DNA of 64,000 nucleotides, taken from assembly GCA_963756895.1 (NCBI GenBank), contig CAVWPI010000008.1, positions 310,001 through 374,000 on the forward strand, read 5' to 3'. Positions within the stretch are counted from its first letter, which is position 1, and every line of letters begins with the position of its first letter. Below are positions 1 to 8,994 of the stretch, one piece after another. Both the position numbers and the translations under genes were made by a program. This DNA is from DASUAS01 sp963756895 (GTDB taxonomy: Bacteria > Actinomycetota > Acidimicrobiia > IMCC26256 > DASPTH01). A model generated the notes under the pieces. That model was given only the letters and a program-made list of their open reading frames with translations, did not search any database and was not told the origin of the DNA.

Positions 1-1640
1 GGCGGGCGGTGAACTGGTCGGGGAAGAAGATCGGGTTCTCGGCGAAGTCGGCAACGGTGTCGGGATAGCGCCACAACGACGTCTGGCCGCCGACGCTGCG
101 GGCGTGCGATCCGAAGCCGCGCCAGTCACTCCACGGACCGGAGCCACCGAAGAGCTGCGTGCTCACCAGGATCACCGACGGGTTCGCGGCGCGCAGCGCC
201 GCGAGGTCGAGTCCGAGACCGTCGAGCGCGCCGGGCCCGAGGTTCTCGATCACGATGTCGCTCTCGCCGACCAGGTCGAGCACGAGACGGCGGCCGGCGT
301 CGGTCGTGAGGTCGACGCCGAAGCTCCGCTTGCCGCGGTTGATGCTCACGAACTGCGACGACATGTTGGCGTCGCCGCCGAAGACGCGGCTCTGGTCGGG
401 GAAGGCGCGGCTCTCGATGCGGATCACGTCGGCGCCGTGGTCGCGGAGCAGCTTGCCGGTCTCGGGCCCGGCCATCAGCTGGGTGAACTCGAGGCACGCG
501 CACACCAGCCAATGGCGGCTGCGCCCCTCGGGCGCGAGGCTGGACGTCGAAGCGCGGCGCGCCGAACGGCGACCGGTCGGCGACGAGGTCGCTCCGCACG
601 CCATCGGTGTCGGCGCCGACCGCGCGGGCGGGCTCGCGGAAGCCGACCCGGCGACCGTCGAAGTCCCAGTAGCCCGACGGCATCCTCCCCGGTCGTCCCT
701 CGACGACCGTGTCGACGAAGGTGCCGCGGCGGCGCAGCGGTTCGCTGGCGAGCAGGTCCGCCGGTGCGAGCACCGGCGTCGCCGGGACGTTGCGGCGCTG
801 CGCCTCCTCGGAGATCGCCTCCGTGGTGGTGTCGGCGAAGAGCGGGGCGTAGATCGACGCCATGACGTCGGGGTGCAGCAGTCGACCGGTGTAGGTCTCG
901 AGGTCGTCGTTCCCGTGCAGCTCCGGCGGGTCACCGACCCACTGCCGCAGGGCGGTCCACTGGCGATGGCTCACGACCAGGGGTCGCACGAGGCCGTCGC
1001 GCGTCGGGAAGGCGGGATGGCCGGGCGCCACTGTGCCACGCGTGTCGCCGCGGACGCTGGCGCCCGCGAGCATCGTGTCGGTCGTCTGCACGAACGCCTC
1101 GTGGATCGACATGTCGATGTGGTCGCCGTCGCCCATGACGGCGCGGTTCCACATCGCGACCAGGGCGACATAGGCGCCCATGGCGGCGGCGACCTCGAAC
1201 GCGGGTTGCCCGGGTGGCAGCAGTGGCGGACGACCAGCCTGGCGGCACAGCGACAGCTGGCCCGACAGCGCGTACACGACCGCGTGCGTGCCCACGAACG
1301 ACGAGTAGGGCCCGGTCGCCCCGAAAGGAGACGACGACACGATCACGAGCTGCGGGTGCTCCTCGCGGACCGCCCCGGGGTCGAGTCCGGACGATCCGGA
1401 GTCGAACCACACGTCGGCGTGGGCGAGCAGGGCCCCCAGCTCCTGGCCGTCGCACACGATCGACCGCTTGTTCACGTGGCGGGTCGCCGCGAGCGGATCG
1501 AGCGGGACGCCCGTGCGGTCGACCCGGACGACGTCGGCGCCGAGGTCGGCCAGCAGGCGGGCGCTGCTCCACGACGGCGCGTCGGTGGTGTCGACGACAC
1601 GCAGGCCGCCGAGCGGCAGCGGCAGCTCGGAGCCACTCAC
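1..1640 (-). CDS. CoA-transferase family III (CaiB/BaiF), two fused domains, partial and frameshifted
   Basis: Formyl-CoA transferase/CaiB-type enzyme that moves CoA between carboxylic acids. The GTG start at 1640 opens with VSGSELPLPLGGLRVVD, and an N-terminal CaiB domain follows (LLADLGADVVRVDR, HVNKRSIVCDG, FGATGPY). After about 365 residues the linker PFGAPRFDV leads into a second CaiB domain (LLRDHGADVIRIES, INRGKRSFGVDL, FGGSGPW), which runs off the left edge without a stop. The second domain is in another frame: one base is gained or lost near 535-550. It follows a TetR gene by 53 bases and has its own promoter. Context with a KstD-like enzyme suggests acyl-CoA or steroid-type catabolism, but the substrate is unknown. 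Confidence 0.85.
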
Positions 1641-1647
1641 AGCGCGA

Positions 1648-1676
1648 ACGTAACCGGTCTTGGCACGGTGTGCCAA
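1648..1676 (-). promoter_or_regulatory. Promoter with TetR-type operator before the CoA-transferase gene
   Basis: Reading the minus strand, TTGGCA (1671-1676), 17 bases, then TTACGT (1648-1653) gives a plausible -35/-10 pair. The GTG start lies 7 bases further on, so the transcript is probably leaderless. The -35 box is part of a perfect dyad, TTGGCAC-GGT-GTGCCAA (1660-1676). The TetR gene immediately upstream is the obvious candidate to bind it; that is inference. Confidence 0.5.
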
Positions 1677-1693
1677 AGTTCCTGCGGTTGTCG

Positions 1694-2350
1694 TCAGCGC
1701 ACGACGCCGGAGGTCGCCGGCGCGGTGACCGCGCCGCAGATGACGTCGAGCGCGTGTCCCGCGAACGCGGCTTCGTCGAGCAACGGCTCCTCCCGGGATT
1801 CGAGCAGCGAGGCACGATCGGCGAAGAGCGTCGTGAGGATGAGGGAGTAGGACACGAGTCGTTCCCGCCGCAGCGGTGTCGGCACGTCGGCGATGCACCG
1901 ATCGAGCAGCGTGAACGTCCTCCCCGACTGGGTGGAGGCCCGCACGGTTGCGCCGCGACGAACGATCGGGTTCACCCGGTCGAGCACCTGCGGCACGATG
2001 CGCAGGAAGTCGCGTCCGGATCGCTCGCGGAGCTGGCCGCTGAGCGCGCCCACCCAGATCGCCACGATGTCGCGCACCGTGGGATCTCCACGCGCGACGA
2101 GGGCGTCGAGCGCGGGGCCGACCTCCTGGTCCATAGCCGTCTGGTGCGCCGAGAGGATGGCCTCGACGAGTCCCTCGCGGGAACCGAAGTGGTAGTGCAC
2201 CGCGGAGCGGTTCTTCTGACCTGCGAGCGCGTTGATCTCGCGCAGGCGCACCTGGTGGACGCCGCGCTCGGCGAAGAGCCGCTCCCCCGCGCGGATCATT
2301 CGGGCCCTCGTCCGCTCGGGGTCGCTCGCACGCGACCGCGCTCGGCTCAT
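1694..2350 (-). CDS. TetR-family transcriptional regulator
   Basis: A 218-residue TetR protein. The N-terminal helix-turn-helix is clear: ERTRARMIRAGERLFAERG, then EINALAGQKNRSAVHYHFGS, where YHF marks the end of the recognition helix. The C-terminal ligand-binding part (about residues 65-215) has no recognisable ligand signature. ATG at 2350 was chosen because the HTH starts about 10 residues later and the gene then begins 10 bases after the flavoprotein stop. It probably represses the downstream CoA-transferase through the dyad at 1660-1676, and perhaps its own operon; the inducer could be an acyl-CoA or steroid intermediate (inference). Confidence 0.85.
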   Translation of the reverse strand: MSRARSRASDPERTRARMIRAGERLFAERGVHQVRLREINALAGQKNRSAVHYHFGSREGLVEAILSAHQTAMDQEVGPALDALVARGDPTVRDIVAIWVGALSGQLRERSGRDFLRIVPQVLDRVNPIVRRGATVRASTQSGRTFTLLDRCIADVPTPLRRERLVSYSLILTTLFADRASLLESREEPLLDEAAFAGHALDVICGAVTAPATSGVVR

Positions 2351-2360
2351 CGGCCCCTCG

Positions 2361-3983
2361 TCACGAGATGGTCCGGGCCGGTCGGGCACCCGCGTGGCGA
2401 CCGGCCCGGTACCCGAACACCACCGCGTTGCCGAGCGTCCCGCCCCCGCTCGGATACGCCCACCCGAACACGTTCGCGGCGGTGTTGCCGGCGGCGTAGA
2501 GCCCGTCGACGACGCCGCCACCGAGGCGGCGGACCCGGCCGTCGGCGTCGATCTGCGGGCCGCCGTTGGTCCCGAGCGTGCCCGGGTACAGCTCGACCGC
2601 GTAGAAGGGCGGCTGCTCGACGGGTGCCACCTGCCCCGGCGACATCAGGCCGCGTTCGTGCCGACGGAAGTCGGGGTCTTCACCGCGGCGGGCGTGTTCG
2701 TTGTAGCGGTCGACCGTCGCCTCGAGCGCGGCCCGGTCGATGCCGATGTCGTCGGCGAGCTCGCCGATGGAGTCGGCGCGGTGCACCCAGTCCGGATCCG
2801 GCGCCCCTGGCATCATCGACAGGATGCGTTGGCGGTCGCGCACGCTGCGATCGAAGACCAGGAACGCAGGACCGGCGTTGGGGAACTCGATGGCGTCCGG
2901 GTCGTAGACGCCGAAGGCCTTCGGGAAGTCGTTGTACGGCAGGGCCTCGTTGGCGAAGCGCGCGCCCTTGCGGTTCACGACGATCGACGCTGGTGCACCA
3001 CGCCCCCACTCGAACTGCGGCACCAGCGCTCCGTCGCGCTCGATCTCGGGGTCGAACATCACCGGTGTGCCCCAGTAGGAGTTGAGGTTGGCGAGCTGCG
3101 CGCCGACGTGGGCGGCCATCACCAATCCGTCGCCGACGTTGTTCGGGGGCGACAGCGGCTGCACGTCGTAGCCGATGTGCGCGCGGACGAGCTCCGGGTT
3201 CCACTCGAAGCCGCCGCACGCGAGGACGACGCCCTTGCGGGCCCCGACGCGCGTCGGCTGGCCGGCCCGTTCGACGACGAGGCCGACGACGCCGCCGTCG
3301 TCGTCGGTCACGAGCGCACGCGCGGGAGCTTCCATCCACGTCTCGACGCCCCGCTCGAGCAACCCCTTGAACAGTCGGGCGACGAGTGCGGCTCCCTTCG
3401 GCCGGATGTCCTCACGTTCGCGGCGCTCGAGCTCCGCGGCGAGCTCGGGGGTCGGCGGGGAGAGGTCCTCGGTGAGCGTGGTCGCGGTGCCGAGGGACAT
3501 CAGCGTGCCCCGGCTGACGAGGCGATCGGCCCACTCGGGGAGCTCGGTGCGCACCGGGTAGGGATCGGCCTCCACGCAGCGCGCCGGCACCGCCCGCTGG
3601 CCCGGGATGTTCCAGGGCCAGTAGTAGTCGGGCAGCGGCGAGATGTGGGTGGAGAGCGGCGTGTGCGCCTCGAGGTAGCGGAGGACCTCCGGCGCGGTGT
3701 CGACGAACACCTCGAGCAGCTCGGGATCGGGTTCGCTCCCCGCGGCCACGCGTCGGATGTACGCCAACGCGTCCTCGCGGCTGTCGTCGATCCCGGCTTC
3801 GGCCATCTTGTGATTGCCGGGCAACCAGACCCCGCCGCCCGAGACCGCGGTCGTCCCGCCGAGCATGTCGGCCTTCTCGACCACGAGCACCTCGGCGCCC
3901 TGGTCGTGCGCCAGCGTGGCCGCGGTCAGCGCCGCACCTCCCGAACCGACGATCACGACGTCGACGACCTGGTCCCACTGCAT
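2361..3983 (-). CDS. FAD-dependent 3-ketosteroid dehydrogenase-like oxidoreductase (KstD family)
   Basis: A 540-residue flavoprotein of the fumarate reductase/KstD superfamily. It opens with the Rossmann FAD motif VDVVIVGSGGAALTAATLA, followed by VVEKADMLGGTTAVSGGGVW. Near the C-terminus PFYAVELYPGTLGTNGG resembles the KstD segment carrying a catalytic tyrosine, and YPSGGGTLGNAVVFGYRAGRHA closes the FAD domain. Family members introduce a 1,2- or 4,5-double bond into 3-ketosteroids, but related enzymes act on other cyclic ketones, so substrate is unproven. Length matches KstD (about 510-570). ATG at 3983 lies 20 bases after the esterase stop and 9 residues before the FAD motif. Likely operon: esterase, this gene, tetR. 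Confidence 0.8.
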   Translation of the reverse strand: MQWDQVVDVVIVGSGGAALTAATLAHDQGAEVLVVEKADMLGGTTAVSGGGVWLPGNHKMAEAGIDDSREDALAYIRRVAAGSEPDPELLEVFVDTAPEVLRYLEAHTPLSTHISPLPDYYWPWNIPGQRAVPARCVEADPYPVRTELPEWADRLVSRGTLMSLGTATTLTEDLSPPTPELAAELERREREDIRPKGAALVARLFKGLLERGVETWMEAPARALVTDDDGGVVGLVVERAGQPTRVGARKGVVLACGGFEWNPELVRAHIGYDVQPLSPPNNVGDGLVMAAHVGAQLANLNSYWGTPVMFDPEIERDGALVPQFEWGRGAPASIVVNRKGARFANEALPYNDFPKAFGVYDPDAIEFPNAGPAFLVFDRSVRDRQRILSMMPGAPDPDWVHRADSIGELADDIGIDRAALEATVDRYNEHARRGEDPDFRRHERGLMSPGQVAPVEQPPFYAVELYPGTLGTNGGPQIDADGRVRRLGGGVVDGLYAAGNTAANVFGWAYPSGGGTLGNAVVFGYRAGRHAGARPARTIS

Positions 3984-4002
3984 GGTGATCGGTCCCTCCG
4001 GG

Positions 4003-5361
4003 TCAGGGGGCGAAGCTGATGTCGAGCTGGACGGAGTCCTTCGGATCCGTCGAACTGGCGTCGTTGACGATGATGAAGCAGCCCGGATGCGTGGCATCGC
4101 AGGCGCTGGTGCCGATCGGACCCTCGACGATCTCGAGCTGCAGCGAGCCTTCGCCGGTCGGATCGGGATGGAGCAGGGCGGCCTTCGCGTAGTCGCACTC
4201 GTTGCTCTTCGAGAGGTCGCGGTCACCGCCGTTGCACTGGAGGACGTTGACGACCTTGCCCGGCGTGTATCCGCTCCACGTGACCGTCACCATCTGACCG
4301 CCGTGCAGGTTCTTGTGCGGGGTGACGGCCGCCTGGAGGTGCCGCTCGATCGGCTTCACGGTCGGGACCGTCGCCGTCGATCCCTGCTCGGCGGCGAACT
4401 TCATCGTGCTGACGCCTGCGGTCTGGTCGAGGGGCAACCGGTCACGCGCCGCGGTGTCGCCGCGCAGGTAGGCATCGAAGAAGTCGGTGGTGGCGGGTTG
4501 GACCACCGCAGACGCCGAGGAACCGTGGTCGCCGTTCGTGACGGAGAGCAGGCCCTTGGGACCGCGTGCTGCGTTGAAGCCGGACTGCGCGGCGCTGTAC
4601 GGGACCAATTCGTCTTCGGTCCCGTGGACGAACAGGACCGGCGGCATGTGCGCGAGGTCGTACTTCCCCTGGGAGTACTTCTGCGCGGTGCCGGCGAGGA
4701 TGGCGGCGGCGTCGATGCGCCGGTCGCGCAGCTTCGTGTTGCCGACGAGCCCGTAGGTCGTGATGCCGCCGTTCGAGTGACCCGCCGCCCCGATGTGCCC
4801 GGCATCCACGAGCGCCGACAGCGGCATGTCCTTGCCGCGCGAGTCGTCGAGAACCGACGTGATGACGAAGCTCATGTCCTTCGGCTGGTTGGACACGTCG
4901 CCGGCCACCGCCCCGCACGGAGACGTGCCGCTGCTCAGCGGGAAGGTCGGCGCGGCGACGACGTAGCCGGCCGACGCCCAGTGCTGGAGCAGCTCGCGAT
5001 AGATGTCGGGGGTGGCGCTGAACCCGTGCGCGAACACGATGAGGGGGTAGGGGCCGCCGCTGCTCGCCGGCGCCGCGTCGGGCTGGGCGTCCCCCGGCGG
5101 GCCGCCGGCGGCCGGGTAGTAGACGGTGGTCACGAGGGTGCGCGACGGCAGCTCGGGACAATCGTCGTTCGCGGCGGTCGGCCGGCTCTCGTCGACGTAC
5201 GTGCGCGTCGTCACCCCGATCGGCGACGGCGAAGCGGCCTCGGCGGCGTGCGCCGGTACACCGGGCGCGGCGAACGCGCCGGAGAGTGCGGCGACCACGC
5301 CGCAGGCCATCGCCGCCGTCGCGCGTCGCCGTGTCGCGGCACCGCACCTCGCGTGCTCCAT
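4003..5361 (-). CDS. Secreted alpha/beta-hydrolase with C-terminal neocarzinostatin-like domain
   Basis: A 452-residue exported esterase or lipase. The start has a basic n-region (MEHARCGAATRRR), a hydrophobic stretch and a cleavage site near AHA-AEA. The hydrolase domain (about residues 50-335) resembles chlorophyllase/PAF-acetylhydrolase-type enzymes: PLIVFAHGFSA oxyanion loop, nucleophile elbow GHSNGG, acid HGTEDELVPY and base NGDHGSS. The last ~110 residues (AVTPHKNLHGGQMVTVTWSGY, VVNVLQCNGG, then C-x5-C near HPGCFIIVND) look like a neocarzinostatin-type beta-sandwich. The sequence GGAGGAGCG precedes the ATG. It is the first gene of a minus-strand operon with the KstD-like gene and may release a substrate outside the cell for it (inference). 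Confidence 0.8.
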   Translation of the reverse strand: MEHARCGAATRRRATAAMACGVVAALSGAFAAPGVPAHAAEAASPSPIGVTTRTYVDESRPTAANDDCPELPSRTLVTTVYYPAAGGPPGDAQPDAAPASSGGPYPLIVFAHGFSATPDIYRELLQHWASAGYVVAAPTFPLSSGTSPCGAVAGDVSNQPKDMSFVITSVLDDSRGKDMPLSALVDAGHIGAAGHSNGGITTYGLVGNTKLRDRRIDAAAILAGTAQKYSQGKYDLAHMPPVLFVHGTEDELVPYSAAQSGFNAARGPKGLLSVTNGDHGSSASAVVQPATTDFFDAYLRGDTAARDRLPLDQTAGVSTMKFAAEQGSTATVPTVKPIERHLQAAVTPHKNLHGGQMVTVTWSGYTPGKVVNVLQCNGGDRDLSKSNECDYAKAALLHPDPTGEGSLQLEIVEGPIGTSACDATHPGCFIIVNDASSTDPKDSVQLDISFAP

Positions 5362-5444
5362 GACCGCGCTCCTCCACCCCCGGCAGTCCCGTCGGCGCCG
5401 CCGTCGAGCCGGGACGCTAATCAAAGTGATTGATTCCCGCAACC

Positions 5445-5474
5445 GGTTGACGCCACCCCGGTGCTGCGTCAACC
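5445..5474. promoter_or_regulatory. Inverted repeat in the divergent esterase/methyltransferase gap
   Basis: Nine-base arms GGTTGACGC (5445-5453) and GCGTCAACC (5466-5474) enclose 12 bases. The element lies between divergent genes, about 9 bases before the GTG of the methyltransferase. It could be an operator or a leader hairpin; no T-tract is present, so it is not a typical terminator. Confidence 0.3.
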
Positions 5475-5482
5475 TGCGGGCC

Positions 5483-6052
5483 GTGAACGACGGCCACGTG
5501 TGGTGCGGCAGTGACGAGTGGCGGGCGTACGTGCGGGAAGTGTCGATCCCGTGGGCGCTGGGTGACCGGGACCTGGGTGACGACGTCCTCGAGATCGGTC
5601 CCGGCTACGGCGCGACCACGGACGTCTTCAGCGAGCGCGCCGAACGACTCACGGTCGTGGAGATCGACCCCGACCTGGCCCGCGCCTTGGGTGAGCGCTT
5701 CGACCGCGCCAACGTCACCATCGTCGAAGGTGACGCGTCGTCGCTCGAGTTCGAGGACCGGCGCTTCACTGGTGCCACGTGTTTCCACATGCTGCACCAC
5801 GTCCCATCGCTCGAGCTGCAGGACCGGATCTTCGGCGAGGCGTCGCGCGTGCTCCGCCCCGGCGCGGTGTTCGTCGCGACCGACTCGTTGTACTCACCCG
5901 AGGTCGAGCAGTTCCACGAGGACGACACCTACCTCCCTCTCGACCCCGCGACCATCGAAACAAGGCTCACGCGGAGCGGGTTCGTCGACGTCGACCTCGA
6001 CGTCGACACCGAACGGCGGAGCTGGGCGGCGCGGGCGCGCGCCCGCGGCTGA
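5483..6052 (+). CDS. Class I SAM-dependent methyltransferase
   Basis: A 189-residue methyltransferase. Motif I is VLEIGPGYGATTDVF (about residues 37-51), the acidic end of strand 2 is LTVVEIDPDLA, motif II is VTIVEGDASSLEFEDRRF and TCFHMLHHVPS is the post-II region of small-molecule methyltransferases. The substrate cannot be read from sequence. GTG at 5483 is the best start because the frame upstream overlaps the divergent esterase leader and is not protein-like; there is no strong ribosome binding site. It stands alone, facing the hydrolase gene that converges from the right. Confidence 0.75.
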   Translation: MNDGHVWCGSDEWRAYVREVSIPWALGDRDLGDDVLEIGPGYGATTDVFSERAERLTVVEIDPDLARALGERFDRANVTIVEGDASSLEFEDRRFTGATCFHMLHHVPSLELQDRIFGEASRVLRPGAVFVATDSLYSPEVEQFHEDDTYLPLDPATIETRLTRSGFVDVDLDVDTERRSWAARARARG

Positions 6053-6126
6053 GCCGCTACGAGCGCGCGCCTTCGAGCACCACCGTGCCGTCCTGCCCGT
6101 TTTGCTTCACCCGGTGACCGGACGCG

Positions 6127-6921
6127 TCAGTCGGCGGCGAGGAACGCCATCGCGTCGGGGATCGCCTGGGGGTCCTGCAGGAAGAAGATGTGGCCGCCCT
6201 CGTAGAAGCGCAGGTCGGCGCCGGGGACGAGCTCGGCGATCTTCTCGCTGTTCTCGGGCGGCGCGATGTGGTCGTACCGACCGCACGCGACGAGGGTCGG
6301 GCACGTGATGTTGCCGAGGCGGTCGAGCACGTCGAGGCGGCTGCGGGCGTCGAGCTGCGCCTGCTCGCCGCGCCGCACCTCGTCGGAGACCTCGGCGCCC
6401 TGCATGGTCGTGATCATCTCGACCAGCGCGCGGGCGTCGTCGTGCTCGGCCAGGTACTCGGGCGTGAAGCGGCCGTCGAGCAGCTTGGGCCCGAGCGCCG
6501 CCGCCTCGTCGGGAGGGAGGTCGGCGAGGGTGTGCAACGGGTACGACGCGAAGTCACCGCCGGGTGACGTGCAGATGAGCGCGAGCCGCTCGACCCGCTC
6601 GGGCCAGGTGACCGCGAACTCCTGCGCCACCATCCCGCCGAAGCTGGTACCGACGGCGCGGCACGAGTCCCACCCGACCGCGTCGAGGAGCGCGGCGGCG
6701 TCGGCTGCGTAGTCGGACATCTCGTACGGAGCGGGAGGGATCTCGGTCTGCCCGAGGCCGCGCTGGTCGAACGCGAGGACGTCGAACTCCTTGGCCCAGC
6801 CGTCGACCATCATCCCCGACTTGGCCAACGTCTGACCGCTGCCCTGGAAGTAGAGCAACCGGGGACCGCTCCCCTTTCGCTCGAAGTAGATGTCGATCCC
6901 GTTCGCGTGCATCGTGGGCAT
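6127..6921 (-). CDS. Alpha/beta-hydrolase fold protein
   Basis: A 264-residue cytoplasmic hydrolase of the 3-oxoadipate enol-lactonase/haloperoxidase-like group. Visible landmarks are FDQRGLGQTE, nucleophile elbow GTSFGG (Ser about residue 95), catalytic Asp in ACGRYDHIAPPENS and catalytic His in YEGGHIFFLQDP. No signal peptide. It starts 12 bases after the dapE stop and is probably the last gene of the long minus-strand operon, although nothing links it functionally to lysine synthesis. ATG at 6921 and ATG at 6912 are both possible starts. Substrate unknown. Confidence 0.8.
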   Translation of the reverse strand: MPTMHANGIDIYFERKGSGPRLLYFQGSGQTLAKSGMMVDGWAKEFDVLAFDQRGLGQTEIPPAPYEMSDYAADAAALLDAVGWDSCRAVGTSFGGMVAQEFAVTWPERVERLALICTSPGGDFASYPLHTLADLPPDEAAALGPKLLDGRFTPEYLAEHDDARALVEMITTMQGAEVSDEVRRGEQAQLDARSRLDVLDRLGNITCPTLVACGRYDHIAPPENSEKIAELVPGADLRFYEGGHIFFLQDPQAIPDAMAFLAAD

Positions 6922-6933
6922 GACGTCAGGTTG

Positions 6934-8061
6934 TCACACGACTCCGACGAAGCGCCCGAGCACGTCGAAGCACTGCTCGACCGACGCCCGGGTGACGAAC
7001 TCGCCCTGCGTATGCGCGACCTCGGGGTCGCCGGGGCCGAAGTTGACCGCGGGGACTCCCATGGCCGCGAAGCGGGCGACGTCGGTCCAGCCCAGCTTGG
7101 GCCGGACCGGGAGGGACAGGCCGCCCACGAACTCGTCGACCAGCGGGTCGGTGAGGTTCGGCGGCGCGGCCAGCTGCGCCTGGAGGATCTCGATGTCGTC
7201 GGCGCCCTCGAGCAGCTCCCGCACCTGCGCCTCCGCCTCCTCGGGCGTGTACTTCGGCGCGAAGCGGCGGTTGACGGTGATGGTGCAGCGGTCGGGCACC
7301 ACGTTGTGCTTGCCGGTGACGCCCCCCTCGATGCCGACCACCTGGAACGACTCCCGGAACTGCAGGCCGTCGACCTCGACGGTGTCGGTCTGGTGCTCGG
7401 CGATGCGCATCAGCAGCTCCGACGCGGAGTGGATGGCGTTGCTCCCCATCCACGGGCGCGCTGCGTGTGCGCGCTCACCGTCGAAGCCGGCCTTCGCCAC
7501 GAGCACGCCCTGGCATCCGGCCTCGACCCAGCCGTCGGTGGGCTCGAGCAGCACGGCGAAGTCGGCGGCGAGCAGGTCGGGTTGCTCGCGCAGGACGATG
7601 CCGAGGCCGTTGAACTGGTCGCGCACCTCCTCGGCCTCGTAGAACACGAGGGTCACGTCATGGGTTGTTCGCGACGCTCCATCCAGAAGGGAGCCGGCGT
7701 GGAGCTCCTCGGCGATGCGCAGCAGCACCGCGAGGCCACTCTTCATGTCGGCCGCGCCGAGGCCGCGCAGGATGTCACCGTCGACCTGCGGCACCTCGTT
7801 GCCCGCGTTGGCGGGCACCGTGTCGAGGTGACCACCGAGCAGCACCCGCCGGTCGCGTCCGAGCTGCGTGCGCACGACGATGTTGTGCTCGATGCGGTCG
7901 ATCGCCAGCGACGGCGCGCGCTCGCGCAGCCGCGCCTCGACGAGGTCGGCGAGCTCGGCCTCGTGGTGGCTCTCCGACCGCACCGCCACGAGCGCGGTGG
8001 TGAGCTCGAAGAGGTCGGCCGCGTCGGTGGCGAGGACGGCCGCGGTGGACGGACTCGTCAC
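6934..8061 (-). CDS. dapE: Succinyl-diaminopimelate desuccinylase
   Basis: A 375-residue M20-family di-zinc amidohydrolase that removes succinate from N-succinyl-LL-diaminopimelate to give LL-DAP. Metal ligands and catalytic residues are visible: LLGGHLDTVP (His78, Asp80), LGAADMKSGLA (bridging Asp105), YEAEEVRD (catalytic Glu144/Glu145) and a late His in DPEVAHTQGEF. The GTG start at 8061 overlaps the dapD stop by four bases (GTGA), implying translational coupling. Length matches actinobacterial DapE (about 350-375). Some M20 paralogues are amidases of other substrates, but the overlap with dapD makes DapE the best call. Confidence 0.92.
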   Translation of the reverse strand: MTSPSTAAVLATDAADLFELTTALVAVRSESHHEAELADLVEARLRERAPSLAIDRIEHNIVVRTQLGRDRRVLLGGHLDTVPANAGNEVPQVDGDILRGLGAADMKSGLAVLLRIAEELHAGSLLDGASRTTHDVTLVFYEAEEVRDQFNGLGIVLREQPDLLAADFAVLLEPTDGWVEAGCQGVLVAKAGFDGERAHAARPWMGSNAIHSASELLMRIAEHQTDTVEVDGLQFRESFQVVGIEGGVTGKHNVVPDRCTITVNRRFAPKYTPEEAEAQVRELLEGADDIEILQAQLAAPPNLTDPLVDEFVGGLSLPVRPKLGWTDVARFAAMGVPAVNFGPGDPEVAHTQGEFVTRASVEQCFDVLGRFVGVV

Positions 8062-8898
8062 GTCGCGGCGCCGTGGTCGCGGAGGATGTCGTTGAGCTTC
8101 GACTTGTCGTGGCGCTCGCCCTCGGTGAGGCGCTTCACCACGAGCACACAGGGCAGGCCGAACGTGCCGCCCGGATACTCGCGGGCTCGCGTCGCGGAGA
8201 TGGCCACGCACCAGTCGGGCACGATGCCGCGCGACAGCTCGGCGCCCGTCTGGGCGTCGATCACCGGGATGGAGCCGGTGAGGATGCAGCCGGCCCCGAG
8301 GACGACGCCGTTGCCGACGCGCGCGCCCTCGGCGACGATGCAGCGCGAGCCGATCATGGAGTCGTCGCCGACGATCACCGGCGCGGCCTGCGGCGGCTCG
8401 AGCACGCCACCGATGCCGACGCCACCCGAGAGGTGCACGCGCTCGCCGATCTGCGCGCACGAGCCGACGGTGGCCCACGTGTCGACCATCGAGTCGGCAC
8501 CGACGCGGGCGCCGATGTTGACGTAGCTCGGCATCATCACCGCGCCGGGCGCGAGGTAGGAGCCCCAGCGGGCCGACGCGCCGGGGACGACCCGTACGCC
8601 CTGGCGCTGGAAGTTGCGCTTGAGCGGGATCTTGTCGGCGTACTCGAACGGGCCGAGCTCGATGGTCTCCATCTGGGAGAGCCGGAACAACAGCAGCACC
8701 GCGAACTTCAGCCACTCGTGGACCACGACGTCGTCGCCGACCACTTCGGCGACGCGGGCCTCACCGGTGTCGAGCAGCTCGACCGCCTGCAGGACCGCGG
8801 CGCGAGCCGTCGCTCTCGGGGAGCACCGCGGAGAGGTCGTCGCGGCCCTCCCACAGCGCGGTGATCGTCTTCTCGAGCGCTTCCGGTGACTCAGCCAT
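8058..8898 (-). CDS. dapD: Tetrahydrodipicolinate N-succinyltransferase (frameshifted)
   Basis: Transfers succinyl from succinyl-CoA to tetrahydrodipicolinate. The protein starts MAESPEALEKTITALW (ATG 8896-8898). Its N-terminal helical domain breaks at about 8803-8812, where one extra base shifts the frame, and resumes as ARAAVLQAVELLDTGEARVAE. VHEWLKFAVLLLFRL is the hallmark of the E. coli-type enzyme. The left-handed beta-helix follows (RVVPGASARWGSYLAPGAV, MPSYVNIGARVG, MVDTWATVGSCAQIGERVHLSGG). Reconstructed length is about 280 residues, as in E. coli (274). It overlaps dapE and follows dapC. The frameshift is probably a sequencing error because the rest is intact. Confidence 0.9.
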
Positions 8899-8946
8899 GC
8901 GGCTCAGGCTAGAGGCGAGCCGCGACCGTCCGCGCATCCCTTCGCA

Positions 8947-8994
8947 AGGTTGCGTCACCTGGCGGCGCTCCGACGCCGTCGACTGACGCAACCT
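8947..8994. terminator. Inverted repeat at the dapC 3' end
   Basis: Eleven-base arms AGGTTGCGTCA (8947-8957) and TGACGCAACCT (8984-8994) enclose a 26-base GC-rich loop. It spans the dapC stop and lies about 50 bases before the dapD ATG. There is no T-tract, so it may be an intrinsic terminator of the actinobacterial type, an attenuator or an RNA-stability hairpin between dapC and dapD. Confidence 0.4.
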
